Positions 1 to 12,114 of a DNA stretch of 64,000 bases are shown here, one piece after another. The position numbers and the translations under genes are program-made. The stretch is from Filosporella fistucella (Eukaryota > Ascomycota > Leotiomycetes > Helotiales), in contig JAQJZZ010000015.1 in assembly GCA_030077755.1 (NCBI GenBank), positions 62,001 to 126,000 on the forward strand, written 5' to 3'. The notes beneath the pieces were generated by a model. It was not told where the DNA came from and made no database searches. It saw only the letters and a program-made list of their open reading frames with translations. Numbering within the stretch: the first letter of the stretch is position 1; every line of letters starts with the position of its first letter.

Positions 1-2560
1 TAACCCTTATAGCATTTAAAATACTATTTTCCACTTATTCCCTTCTTTAATCCTAATAAGATTAAAAGCTCCCCTTAGGTTAAGCTAAATAAATATCCTT
101 GCCCCTTATAAGCAATCCTTTAGGTTATCCGCTAATGGTAATAGGAAATGGTCTTTAATTATAATCTCATTTAGCTTCTTATAATCCACGTATAGCCTTA
201 ATTCCCCTCCTTTCTTAGGTATAAATAATATTAGGCTAGCTACTAGCGACTTAAATAGTTATATAAACCCTTTCTTTAAATTTTTATTAATATATCTCCT
301 AAGCGTCTTTTAGTCTTCTTAAGAAAGCCTATATATGGTTTTAAATAATAATATCTTTCCTTTTATGATTTTAATCCCGTAATCCTATAGTTTATATACT
401 AGCAATGCTTTTAGGCTTACTTTATCCTAAAATAGTCTATTAAACTCTTTATATTCCTTAGATATTTTACTTAATAGTAAACCTTAGGGTAAGCATTTTG
501 GCTCTTTTATAAAAGTAGCGCATGCTTCTTGCTAGCTAAGTTTTAAGTTCTTATATCTAACCTATAATATCTTATTATATAAGTAACTCTTAAGGATTAT
601 TATCCTTGCCTTTCAATTAATAGTGGGTCCATGCTATTTTAGCTATAGCATTCCGAGGATAATTTAATATTGCCTTATCTTAATAATATTAAATTATATT
701 TCCTTTTTATGCCCTTTCTCCGTCCTTATATGGGTTAATACCATTTATATATTAACTAATCCTCCCCGGTTATTAACCAATAATCCATTAATTATTAATA
801 ATGAATATAGGTCCTTAGCGACCCTAATTAATATATTAATAAGTAATACGGTCTCTAGCGATATAAAGTTTCCCGTTGCTCTATAATTTATTATTGCTTT
901 AATTAATTCTTTATATCCCCTTAAATATATATTTAGGTATAATTATTTTTTGCTTAATCCTCCCGTGGCATATATCTTATTCCCGGTAATCCTTAATTTA
1001 TAGCTAAGGTCTTTTCTTACCTTTTAGCTTTTATTTACTTTACGGATTTCCGTATTCATTTATTAGGTTTTAATATCCGTTTAGGTTTAGGTATTTGGGT
1101 TTAAATACGTGACCTAATATATTTTTCCTAAATAAAGTATTAGTCCTGTGGATCCTTTTATAATTCCTTTATCATATAACGTTCCTATAATATTATTTTA
1201 TTAAAAGCGGTTTTTTGCGTCTTATTTATATAAGGTCTAATATTTATAGAATTATAGGATTAGAGGTCTTATTTCCTTAAGGCGAGTCTAATAAGTATTA
1301 TATACCTGGTTTTATGCTTTATATCCATAAAAGCTTTGCCAAAATATTCCCTTCTTATTAACCTTTATTAGCCTTTAAAACGTGCCCCAGGTTAGCCTTC
1401 TTAGCTCGACCTTAAATAATTTTTTAAATATAACCATTTCATTATCCCTAATTCCTATTATTTGCTATTCTTAGCTTTAATAGGTTAAAGTATCCTCTCT
1501 TTAAATTACTTCCTATAGCTCTCTTACCTAGGGGTCTTCCTAATAGACCCTCTTATAAAGCTAATACTTAGTAATATATTAATCCTTAAAGTCCGTGCGC
1601 CAAGTTCCTTTACTAAATGCCTTATATTTAATCCCTTGCTCTTTGCCTTAAATATTGGGTTTTAATTAAATATTAATCTTAGCTTCCTCTAATTGCTCCT
1701 CTATTATCTAATAAATGCTAGGCTATTATTTAATTATATAGGCTTCCTTTAATTTTATAAGTATTAGGGTTTTTACGGCTCGGGGCATTCCCTTTTCCGT
1801 GGCATTTAGGGTTTTTTTCCCTTTTTAATTCCCCTTTTTCTCTCCCTTATAAGCTAATGCGACATGATTAAGGAGTCTATAATTAAAGTAGAGTCCCTTC
1901 TTATATTATGATTTTATAACTTTTAATAATAATTTAAGTTTCTTATAATTATCTTTAAAAGTAATATTTAATTCTATTAGGTCTAATTAATAATTCTCTT
2001 ACGCCTTTCCCCTTTATTTGCCTAAATTGGCCTAATAATTCCTTTTACCATATCCTTAGGAATATTATTCCCGGCGAAACTTATATATGCGATTATTAAT
2101 TTATATAATATATTTAATTAATAATATTATGTCCTAAGATAGTTTTTTTATATGAGCGAGTTTTATATTAATATGTGGTTTTAGCCCCCGCTTATAATGG
2201 CTTATTAATGCCCTTATATCCTACCTAATCTAATTGGCATACTTTTAAAAGTCTATAGAGTAATTAATAATATTCCTGGTTTGCCTTAGTGCATATAGGT
2301 GGGTTTCCGCTATCTTAACTTTATTAATATCCTTAAATATTCTTTTAATCTCTTTCTTAAATCCTCTCCACGTCCTAAATATGCTTTGCGTGATTATTAT
2401 AGCTCCGTAGGTGTTTAGATATTTAAAATAGTTTATTAAAAAGGGCTAAACCCATTTTATAACTTTTCCCCTAAAATAGGAAAATATCCATAAAGCATAA
2501 CTTTTATTTGTGGGGAACTTATTATTATTAAAGTGAGTATAGAGTTTTACTTATATATTA
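1..2560 (-). mobile_element. Older inverted copy of Ty3/Gypsy chromovirus, left part, RIP-decayed
   Basis: This stretch is the reverse complement of about 3150-5710 of the neighbouring element. For example, bases 1-305 match the reverse complement of about 5395-5710 (reverse transcriptase region), and 2440-2560 match about 3150-3265. It holds the start of the reverse transcriptase, the protease and the Gag zinc-knuckle region (near 1860-1920) on the minus strand, with stops in every frame. The copy runs off the window at base 1. It is cut at 2560 by the younger element and resumes at 9149. Nothing here can encode a full protein. Confidence 0.85.
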
Positions 2561-2898
2561 TAGTTATAATAAACAAGTCATAAGACTAGTGGACCATAGG
2601 CTTAGCTAACGGGGACACCTATTAAGAAGGAGACCCTAGGTTACGTGATTAGTTAAATCCTATTAAACCCTTAGGATCCAAGGTGCTAAGAGCTTTGGAG
2701 CCCTAGGCTCCTAAGAGGATTTATTAAGAATAAAGGTTTTATATAAGACTAGTACTTTTGCTATTAGATAAGAGCTTTATGCTTAATTTTAAATAATATT
2801 CTTTATACTTAATAATATTATAAACTAAACGTCTTTATAATATACCTATCCCTTACCTAAAAACATTATATAAGCATTGGCCCATATAGTAACCGTTA
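2561..2898 (+). repeat. 5' LTR of the nested chromovirus
   Basis: About 338 bases that align end to end with 8806-9143, with differences almost all C/T or G/A. The 3' copy begins TG; the 5' copy begins TA, as expected after RIP. The right edge is placed before TACTTTAAGC, where similarity to the other LTR stops. The five bases to the left (2556-2560) are TATTA, repeated just right of the 3' LTR. Confidence 0.85.
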
Positions 2899-3810
2899 TA
2901 CTTTAAGCACTTTCTTAAGGGATACCGATTTACTTAAATAATATATCCGGCAAGGCATTAGTAAACGTACTTAATCTTAAGAGCAATATTATAGGAATAC
3001 CCTTATTATCTTAGAGAATAGACGACGATGTCCTTATAAGGGATAGCGGCCTAAGCACTACTAAATTTAACGCGTAATTAAAGGAAATACTTAGGGTTAA
3101 GCTATTAGATACCTTTATAAGGAATTAAAAGGAATTAGAAGTCTTCTTATTATAAGTGGAATTTTATATTTACTTTAATAATAATAAATTCCCTATGGAT
3201 AAAAGCTATGCTTTATAAATATCTTCCTATCTTTAAGGAGAAGTTATAAAATGGGTTTAGCCTTTCTTAATGGATTATTTTAAATACCTAAATACTTATG
3301 GAGCTATAATAATTACATAAAATATATTTGGGACGTGAGGAGGATTTAAGAAGGAGATTAAAAGAATATTCGGAGATATTAATAAAGTTAAGATAGCAGA
3401 AACCCACCTATATGCATTAAAATAGACTAGGAGTATTATTAATTATTCCACGGACTTTTAAAAGTACGCCAATTAAATTAGATAAGACGCGAGAGCACTA
3501 ATAAGCCATTATAAATAAGGACTAAAATCACATATTAGCATGGAACTCGCTTATATAGAAAAACCATCTTAGGATATAATAATATTAATTAAATATATTA
3601 TATAAATTAATAATCGCATATATGAGTTTTATTAGGAATAGTATTCCTAGGGATATAATAAAAAGAATTACCAGGCCAATTTAGGCAAATAAAGGGGGAA
3701 GGCATAAGAAAACCGTTAATTAGATCTAATAGAATTAAATATTATTTCCCGAGATAATTAAGGGAAACCTAGGTTATTACCGGAAATTATGAAATTATAA
3801 CGTAAAAAGG

Positions 3811-3860
3811 GACTCTACTTTAATTATAGACTCCCTAATCATATCGCGTTAGCATATAAG
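3811..3860 (+). other. Remnant of Gag CCHC zinc knuckle
   Basis: The translation in one frame reads YFNYRLPNHIALAY, matching the CCHC knuckle pattern C-x2-C-x4-H-x4-C with every Cys replaced by Tyr and the His kept. This is what TGT-to-TAT RIP changes would give. It shows both the protein origin and the kind of mutation that killed the element. The inverted older copy has the same segment near 1860-1920. Confidence 0.6.
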
Positions 3861-4799
3861 GGAGAAAAAAAGAGGAATTAAAAAGGAAAAAAAACCTTAA
3901 ACGCCGCGGAAAAGGAAATGCCCCGAGTTATAAGAACCCTAATACTTATAAAATTAAAGGAAGCCTATATAATTAAATAATAGCTTAGTATTTACCGGAT
4001 AATAAAGGAGTAATTAGAGGAAGCCAAGATTAATATTTAACTAAAACCTAACGCTTAAAATAAAGAATAAGGAATTAAATATAAAGTATTTAGTAAAGGA
4101 ACTTAGCGCGCGGACTTTAAGGATTAATATATCGCCAAGTATTAGCTTTATAAGAAGGTTTATTAAAAAGACCCTTAAATAAGAAAACTATAGGAGGTAA
4201 TTTAAAGAAAAGATATTCTAACCCGCTAGAGCTATAAATAATAAATAATAGGAATTAGGGATAATAAAATGGTTATATTTAAAGAATTATTTAAGGTTAA
4301 GCTAAGAGGGCTAACTTAAGGCACATTTTAGAGGCTAATAGAAATTAATAAAAAGGGAATACTTTAATAAAGCTTTTATAGATATAAAGCATAAAATCAA
4401 GTATATAATATTTATTTAACTCGCCTTAAGGAAATAGGACCTCTAGCCCCTTAATTTTATAAGTATTAAACCTTATATAAATAAGACGTAAAAAACCGCT
4501 TTTAATAAAATAATGCTATAAGAATATTATATAATAAAAGAATTATAAAAGGATTTATAAGACTAATACTTTATTTAAAAAAAATATATCAGATTATATA
4601 TTTAGACCCGAATATCCGAACCTAGACGGATATTAAAACCTAATAAACGGGTATAAAAATCCGAGAAGTAAATAAAAGCTAAAAGGTGAGAAAAGACCTT
4701 AGCTATAAATTAAAAAGGATTACTGGGGGCGAGATATGCGCCACGGGAGGACCGAGCGAAAAATAATTATACCTAAGCATATATTTAAGGGGATATAAA

Positions 4800-4865
4800 G
4801 AATTAATTAAAGTAATAATAGATTACGGAGTAATAGGAAACTTTATATTACTAGAAATCGTGCTA
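4800..4865 (+). other. Remnant of retroviral aspartic protease active site
   Basis: One frame reads VIIDYGVIGNFI, close to the usual ALIDSGATGNFI around the catalytic DSG. The Ser is now Tyr and the Ala is Val. It lies between the zinc knuckle and the reverse transcriptase, as expected in Ty3/Gypsy Pol. Confidence 0.55.
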
Positions 4866-5394
4866 TTTATTAATATACTAACTAAGGTTGCTAAGGACTT
4901 ATACTCGCTATTAATAGTTAATGGATTATTAATTAATAACCGAAGAGGGATAATTAATATATAAATAGTATTAACCCATATAAGGACGGAAAAAGGGCAT
5001 AAAGAAGAAATATAATTTAATATTATTAAGATAAGATAATATTAAATTATCTTTAGGATATTATGGCTAAAATAATATAGGCCTATTATTAATTAAAAAG
5101 CAAGGATAATAATTCTTAAGAGTTATTTATATAATAAGATATTATAGGTTAAATATAAGAACTTAAAACTTAGTTAACGAGAAGCATGCGCCACTTTTAT
5201 AAAAGAGCTAAAACGCTTATCCTAGGGTTCGCTATTAGGAAAAGTACCTAAGGAATATAAAGAGTTTAGTGGACTATTTTAGGACGAAGTAAGCTTAAAA
5301 GTATTATTAGCATATAAACCATGGGATTATGCGATTAAAATTATAGAGGGAAAGATATTATTATTTAAAATTATATATAAACTTTCCGTAAAAG

Positions 5395-6290
5395 ACTAAA
5401 GGACGCTTAGGAAATATATTAATAAAAATTTAAAGAAAGGATTTATATAATTATCTAAGTCGCTAATAGCTAGCCCGATATTATTTATACCTAAGAAGGG
5501 AAGGGAATTAAGATTATGCATAAATTATAGGAAATTAAATGAAATTATAATTAAAGACCATTTCCTATTATTATTGGCAAATAACCTAAGGGACCGCCTA
5601 TAAGGGGCAAGGATATTTACCTAGCTTAACCTAAGAAGAGCCTTTAACCTTATTAGGATTAAGGAAGGGGATGAGTGGAAAATAGCATTTCAAATGCTAT
5701 AGGGATTATGCAAATATTAGGTTATGCCCTTTAAGCTAATTAATGCCTTAGCCATTATATAAAGGGTTATAAATAATATCCTCTCGCACTTATTAGACAT
5801 ATGCTATATTATATACCTAAATGATATATTAGTATATTTTAAGGACACCTAATAATATATTAGGGATATTTAAGTAATATTATTAGCACTTAAGTTAATT
5901 GATTTTAGACTTAAGTTAAAGAAGTATTTCTTTTATTAAACGGAGGTAATTTTCCTTAGGTTTATTATCGGTATTAATAGACTTAAAATAGACCTAGCCA
6001 AAGTATAAATAGTCCTTAATTAAAAGGAATTAACTTATATAAAGAATATATAATCTTTACTAAGATTTATTAACTATTATAAGAGGTTTATTAAAAGTTA
6101 TTTAAATATAATAGCCCCGTTAACCGAGTTAATAAAAAAGGACCTAACCTTTAAATAAAATAATAAGGCAAATTAAAGCTTTATAAGACTTAAGAAAACA
6201 TTTATAAAGGCCCCGGTCCTAATTACTTATAAATCTTAATTATTAATTAGGGTTAAAATAAACTCTTCCGATTATGCTATTAAAGCTATA
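5395..6290 (+). other. Remnant of reverse transcriptase and RNase H
   Basis: The reverse transcriptase catalytic motif is readable at 5814-5840 as YLNDILVYF, the decayed form of YLDDILVYS; the first catalytic Asp has become Asn (GAT to AAT). Further on, about 6250-6290 reads SSDYAIKAILS, matching the RNase H start DASDYAIGAVLS. Several in-frame stops separate these islands. Confidence 0.75.
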
Positions 6291-6869
6291 CTTAGCTAGC
6301 CTAATAAATAAGGAAGATAGTAATTAGTCGCTTATTATTCCCGTAAATTATTAATAATAAAACTAAATTATAAGATTTATAATAAAGAATTCTTAGCAAT
6401 TGTGGATGCCTATAAGGAATAGAGGATATACTTAAAGGGTGCACCTAACCCGGTTTAAGTATTAATAAACTATAAAAACTTGGTTTACTTTATTATAATA
6501 AAAGAATTAAATAGGCGATAAATATAATAGGCAGAGACTTTAGCCATTATTGATTTACGCATTTCTTATATAAAAGGAATAGAAAACGCTAGGGCGGACG
6601 CCTTTAGCCGAAAATTAAAATATTTTAAAAATAAGATATATATTTCTCACGCGATATTTAGGGAAGAAGGAGAATCCTTAATATATAATAAAATGGAGCT
6701 AATAGCACTCGTTAAGCTAAGCATAGGCCCTTAGGACGAGCGCCTATAAAATGAATATTAAAGGAATAAGAATAAATAAAACGCCGAGATTATATAAGGA
6801 TAATTTATACTTAAAAACGGGATCTTATTATATAATAATCGGGTATTTATGCCACTGGCACTTAGGAAG

Positions 6870-7310
6870 GAATTCATTATTAAATACTATAGCCTATTGG
6901 CTTATAAATATTAAGGTACCTTTAAAATAATAGAAAGGATATCCGCGGATTACTATTTTCCGGGAATAAGGAAAATGATTAAAGAAATTATTATTATATA
7001 TAATACTTGCATTTGAAATAAGTCTTCTTAATAAGCTCTAAAGGGTATGCTAAAATCACTAGAAACGCCTTTATAATTATAAAAGTCTATTGCTTAGGAC
7101 TTCGTGATTAAACTTCCTCCTTTTAAGGAATTAATTATAAATAAGATATATGACTTTATCCTTATTATTATAAATAGGCTTATTAAATATATATATATAA
7201 TATTATACTTAAAAGCAAGTATAGCTAAGGATTTAGCTTATATATTTATAAAAGTTATTATCGCCAATTATAAGATATTAAAAGAAATTATTTTAAATTG
7301 AGATAAGCTC
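6870..7310 (+). other. Remnant of integrase zinc finger and catalytic core
   Basis: About 6880-7020 holds the HHCC zinc-finger region with readable ERISADYYFPGIRKMI. From about 7104 to 7301 a 65-codon open stretch continues into the core (KLPPFKELIINKIYDFIL, then AKDLAYIFIKVIIANY). This is the usual integrase D-F-I-x-x-L-P segment with the catalytic Asp region damaged. The open stretch is a leftover of Pol, not a separate gene. Confidence 0.75.
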
Positions 7311-7964
7311 TTTACTTTAAAATTCTAAATAATATTTATTGCATTGCTTAGAATAAAGCATAAATTATTAATATCATTTTACCCGTAAATAAATGGTTAA
7401 ACGGAATATCTAAACTAGATAATAAAAATATATTTATAATATTACGTGAATTATTAATAGGATAACTAAGTAGAGATGCTTCCTATTCCATAATTCGCAT
7501 ATAATAGCGCGAGCACGGAAATGACTTAGGTCTCACCGTTTTACGCTAATTATAGCTATAACCTAATAGCTTATAAAATACCCAAGCCGACTTTGGTTAT
7601 AGCTAAAAAAGCTATTATATAGGTAAACCAATTAAAATCGCTATATTAGGAGCTTATAAAAGATATACGGTTTTTCGTGAAAAGATTAGCATTATATTAT
7701 AATAAAGGATATAATATGGAACCTATGCTTAAAGAAGGGAATAAAGTTTACTTAATTTATTATAATATTTAAATAAAGCGATTAAGTAATAAATTAAACT
7801 ATAAGAAATTGGGATTATTTAAAATTATTAAGGTTAAGGGACTAATAAATTATTAATTCTAATTACCTAAGAATATAAAGATATACCTAATATTTTATAT
7901 TTCCCTCCTTAAACTAATATTATTAAGGGCACTACTTGCCCTTAATATTAAAATAAAATTAATT

Positions 7965-8140
7965 AACCTATTCGCGGAATATAAGGTAAAAAGAATTTTA
8001 AATTATAAAAAGATTAGTAAAATAATTAAGTATTTAATTAAATAAAAGGATTACCTATATTTGGAGAATATATAAGAGCCTAGATTAAACCTTTATTACC
8101 CGGAATTCCTTAATAAATTTTACCGGATAAATTAAGATTT
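7965..8140 (+). other. Remnant of chromodomain at the end of Pol
   Basis: The frame reads EYKVKRILNYKK, then KYLIK, KDYPYLENI and EPRLNLYYPEFLNKFY. This follows the chromodomain pattern EYEVEKILDHR, YLVKWKGYP, ENTWEPEENL. The Trp codons have become stops (TGG to TAA/TAG), again fitting RIP. A chromodomain after integrase identifies the element as a chromovirus. Confidence 0.7.
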
Positions 8141-8805
8141 GCCTAAAAAGCCTTATTAAAGAAATCTAATAGCTTCATATTATTAAAAGGGGTGGAGGGA
8201 AGAACCTCATATAAGGACGAGGAAGGTGCCTTAAGAGAATTGAAATTAGGAAAAGCATAGGAGGAAAGAGGAACTTGGGAAATAGGGGAAGTTATAACCC
8301 TTTATGCCTTTTCTTATTTATGAGCTTTTATAATATTAAGTTTATTAAGAGTATATAGGCCCTTATAAACCATTTCGCGGCCATGATCGCATAGCTCTTA
8401 TTAACGTTATTTAAGCTCGCGGACCCGAGCTAGGCTAGCTATAATAGCCTTAAAGGCCATGTCTTATTTAAATTTTAAATAATCCTCTTTAGCCTAAAGA
8501 CTTTAGAGATTACTTATAAATATCTGGAGAGTATTACATTTTATGCCTTTTCTTATATATTCCTTATATTATTAGGATTTTTTATTTAAAATTATATATT
8601 AGCGCTAATATTAAGTATAATTGAAATATAGCATAATAGGCAAACCATAGGAATTAATAGTTTTAAAAAGAAGCATTTATTATTTATATTTAGAAATCTT
8701 AAGTATTATAATAAGAAGAAAAGGATAGCTATAAACGGTTATTAATATTTCCTTTAATATATTTAAGCGTAAAGATTATATTAGCTTAAAAGGGGGATAA
8801 TATTA

Positions 8806-9143
8806 TGATTATAATAAATAAGTCACGAGACTAATAAACCATAGGCTTAGCTAATGGGGACACCTATTAGAAAGGAGACCTTAGGTCACGTGACTAGTTG
8901 GATCTTATTAGACCCTTAGGATCTAAGGTATTAGGAGCTTTAAAGCCCTAGGCTCCTAAAAGAATTTATTAAGAATAAAGGTTTTATATAAGACTAGCAC
9001 TTCTGCCATTAAATAGGAGCTTCGTGCTTAACTTTAAATAATATTCTTTATACTTAATAATATTGCAAATTAAACGTTTTTATAATATACCTATCCCTTG
9101 CCCAGAAATATTATATGAGCATTAGCCTATATAGCAACTATTA
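8806..9143 (+). repeat. 3' LTR of the nested chromovirus
   Basis: Direct repeat of 2561-2898. It starts TGATTATAAT and ends just before the candidate target duplication TATTA (9144-9148). It keeps more C and G than the 5' LTR at several sites, for example CACGTGAC at 8887-8894. Confidence 0.85.
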
Positions 9144-9148
9144 TATTA

Positions 9149-9402
9149 TAGCAGGAAGACCTCTAATTCTTTTCAATTCCCTATAAAGGTATTTAATAGC
9201 TTGACCTTAAGTATTTCCTTTAGCTACGCGTTAAATTTGATAATACTTGGGCTACTATTCCTTATAAGGACATCGTTGTCCATTCTCTATAATAATAAGG
9301 ATATTCCTATAATATTGCTCTTAGGACTAAATATATTCGCTAGTGCTCTGCCGGATATGCTATTTAAGTGAATTGGTATCCCTTAAAAAGGTGCTTAAAA
9401 TA
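9149..9402 (-). mobile_element. Older inverted chromovirus copy, right part (leader and start of Gag region)
   Basis: Reverse complement of about 2899-3140 of the younger element. It continues the older copy interrupted at 2560. It is the untranslated leader and start of the internal region next to the LTR at 9403-9734. Confidence 0.8.
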
Positions 9403-9734
9403 TAATGGTTATTATATAGGCCAATGCTTATATAATAATTCTGGGTAAGGAATAGGTATATTATAAAGACGTTTTATTTATAATATTATTAAGTATAAAG
9501 AATATTATTTAAAGTTGAGCACAAAGCTCTTATTTAATAGTAAAAGTGCTAATCTTATATAAAACCTTTATTCTTAATAAATCCTCCTAAGAGCCTAGGG
9601 CTTTAAAGCTCCTAGCACCTTGGATCCTAAGGGTCTAATAAGATCTAACCAGTCACGTGACCTAGGGTCTCCTTCCTAATGGGTGTTCCTATTAGCTAAG
9701 CCTATAATCCACTAGTCTCATAATTTATTAATCA
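9403..9734 (-). repeat. 5' LTR of the older inverted chromovirus copy
   Basis: The reverse complement aligns along its whole length with both LTRs of the younger element. Read on the + strand it starts at TAATGGTTATTATATAGG and ends at TTAATCA, the complement of the TG-type LTR start. With 1-2560 it shows the older element pointed left. Confidence 0.8.
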
Positions 9735-11389
9735 TAACTATAATAGCGTGCTTTATATATTTAAACAGCGGTATATTACTTTAATTAATATATATTAAGA
9801 GTTTTTATAAAGGGTTTAATAGCTTCTTTTTTTATATTATATTTATCTTAATAGCTTATCTTATATTATATGCACCTTTGGCTTTTATTAAGGAAAGTGC
9901 CTTTTTATAAATTTATATAAGAATATAAGAGAGATTTACTTATAATTAGGAATATTATTATTATTAAAGTTTTTTTAATAAATATAAAATTCTTAAAGGG
10001 TTATTAATATAAATTTTAAGGATATTTCCTTTAATAAAGGAAGTATATCTTTAATTAATAATTAATTATTATAGGCTTTAGCTATTTGCTTTTATAATAA
10101 AAGCTTATTAAATTTATTAAGTTATTATAGCTATAAAGAAGGTATTTGAGCACTTTTTAAATATTATATTTATATTTTAATAAGCGATATATTAAAAAGC
10201 TAATATGAAATATTAATTATTTAAGGGAAAATACTTTATTTTTTAAGCTAAAATAAATATATTTTAAATTAATTATAAAGATTATCGCCTTTTTAAATCT
10301 TAATAAGGGATAATTATTAGTTATAGCTACTTTTCCTTAAGATTTAAAATAGTAACCATTTAAAATTAAAGGGAATTTTAAGGGCTTTATTTTATTTTTA
10401 AGGGTTTTTCTTTTAAGGGCTTTCTTAAGATTTACTTTAATATATCTTATAATAGATTATTAGTTTAATCCTAATTTCTTATTACCTTTTTACTTTAATT
10501 TATTAAAGCAAATCCAATATTAAACCCTTTATAAAATTATAATTATAAGAAAAGTATCTTAAAACCTTATTTAAGATATAATTAAGATATTTCCCAATCC
10601 TATTTAAAAGAGGTTTAAAAATACCGATTTAAAGCGCTTATAAAGCTTTAGTTCTCCCGCTTATTTATAATTAAAGTTAGCCTTATCTTATATATTAAGG
10701 CAACGCGAGTTAATAAATCCTATATAAAAGCAAATAAGGGATATTATATTAGTATTCTTTATAGTTTTTAATTATTAAGATAATCTTTTAATTATCGCGT
10801 AAGAATAGCGCTTATAAAGCTTTTAATTTTCCCGTTATTTTAAAAAGTAGCTCTTGCTTAAGGCCAAGTCAAATATTAATATAATATTGCTTAGGCCTAA
10901 AGATAACTAATTTAATATAATTTAAAATGGTTGCTATTAGTGATATTTATTAATTTTCGCCTTTAAAGTCTTTATATTTAAATTTATTTAAGTTATTTAA
11001 CCCTTTTAAGCTATTGCTATTATCTTATATAATAGGGTCTATTATAATAAATCTTTTTCTTCTTTAAATAAACCTCTTTAGCCTATTTCCTATAAATAAT
11101 CCTTATAATTAAATATTGTAATAGGGTTAAAGCCCCGTGATTTTAGGTTATATATTTTACCAGTAAATAGTTTTTTCGCTCCGGTGCTCACTTTATATAT
11201 AATATAGCCCGAGCATAACTTAATAATGGAATCCTTCTTTTTCTTTCAAATACCACCCCTATTATTTTGGTTATTATATTATTTATTATATACTTAGACG
11301 GCACACTTCTTACCCCTTTATATTATATAATAAAATCTATAAGAAAAAAGAATTTAAGAATTTAAAATTTTTTAAAGAAAGGAATCCTT
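9735..11389. other. AT-rich decayed sequence, no recognisable gene
   Basis: Very AT-rich with stops in all frames. I recognise no protein motif. A short phrase of about 30 bases beginning GCGCTTATAAAGCTTT occurs twice (about 10,637 and 10,810), so another decayed repeat may be present. Confidence 0.5.
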
Positions 11390-11690
11390 TAAATAAAAGG
11401 ACTTTATTAAAAGTAAAGGTTTTATATAAGACTAATACTTTTATTATTAAATAAGAGCTTTATGCTTAATATTAAATAATATTCTTTATATTTAATAATA
11501 TTATAATTAAAATATTTTTATAATATATTTATTTTTTATTTAAAATTATTATATAAATATTAATTTATATAGCAATTATTATAATAATATTATTAAATAT
11601 AAAGAATATTATTTAAAGTTAAGTATAAAGCTCTTATTTAATAATAAAAGTGCTAGTTTTATATAAAGCCTTTATTCTTAATAAATTTAT
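11390..11690. repeat. Two LTR pieces in head-to-head inverted arrangement
   Basis: Bases 11,397-11,582 match the last part of the chromovirus LTR on the + strand. From 11,583 to about 11,690 the reverse complement of the middle of the same LTR follows directly. The result is a long imperfect inverted repeat with almost no spacer, strongly decayed. Confidence 0.7.
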
Positions 11691-12114
11691 TTAGCTTAAG
11701 GTAATTTAAATAAATCAAAACCTAATCCCTTCAATTCCCCTTAAGATTCTCAATCCTATTATATAATCCTTTGTCTTATAATCTAATTTAATTATGATTC
11801 TCTATATAATTCCAGGGAGTGGCCGAGCCTTAGGCTATAATTATAATTACGTTTATAATAAATAATAAGGGCAATGCATAATTACTTTGCTTAGCTAGCC
11901 CTTGCCCGTAACCTGGATATTAATAAATATTTTATATAAAATATTATAATAATAATTTAAATTAAAATCTCTTTATTTAATTTTAATTATTTCTTTAAAA
12001 TATAAAATTGCTAAGATAATCTATTACTCTTTTTGTCCAGACTCTCGTTTTTGCAAATATCCCAGTAAACTGCAAAGCACAAGTTAAACACAAATCAAGG
12101 ATAAAACAAGTAAT
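11691..12114. other. Boundary between AT-rich repeat block and gene space
   Basis: AT-rich up to about 12,030, then composition changes within a few tens of bases to that of the gene-bearing sequence. It holds the 3' flank of the permease gene on the minus strand. I see no other element. Confidence 0.6.

Larger units (their letters stand above)
2561..9143 (+). mobile_element. Ty3/Gypsy chromovirus with two LTRs, nested, RIP-decayed
   Basis: This is a complete but dead LTR retrotransposon of about 6.6 kb. Two direct repeats of about 338 bases (2561-2898 and 8806-9143) flank an internal region. In order along the + strand, decayed coding remnants show a Gag zinc knuckle, aspartic protease, reverse transcriptase, RNase H, integrase zinc finger and core, and a C-terminal chromodomain. 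That order and the chromodomain define the chromovirus branch of Ty3/Gypsy. Stops interrupt every frame. Changes such as Cys to Tyr (TGT to TAT) and Gly or Asp to Asn or Lys fit RIP. It inserted into an inverted copy of its own family. Confidence 0.88.

Noticed and set aside
7104..7301. 65-codon open frame in the AT-rich block as a possible gene
   Set aside because: It is the readable remnant of the integrase core of the chromovirus, flanked by stops in a decayed Pol.
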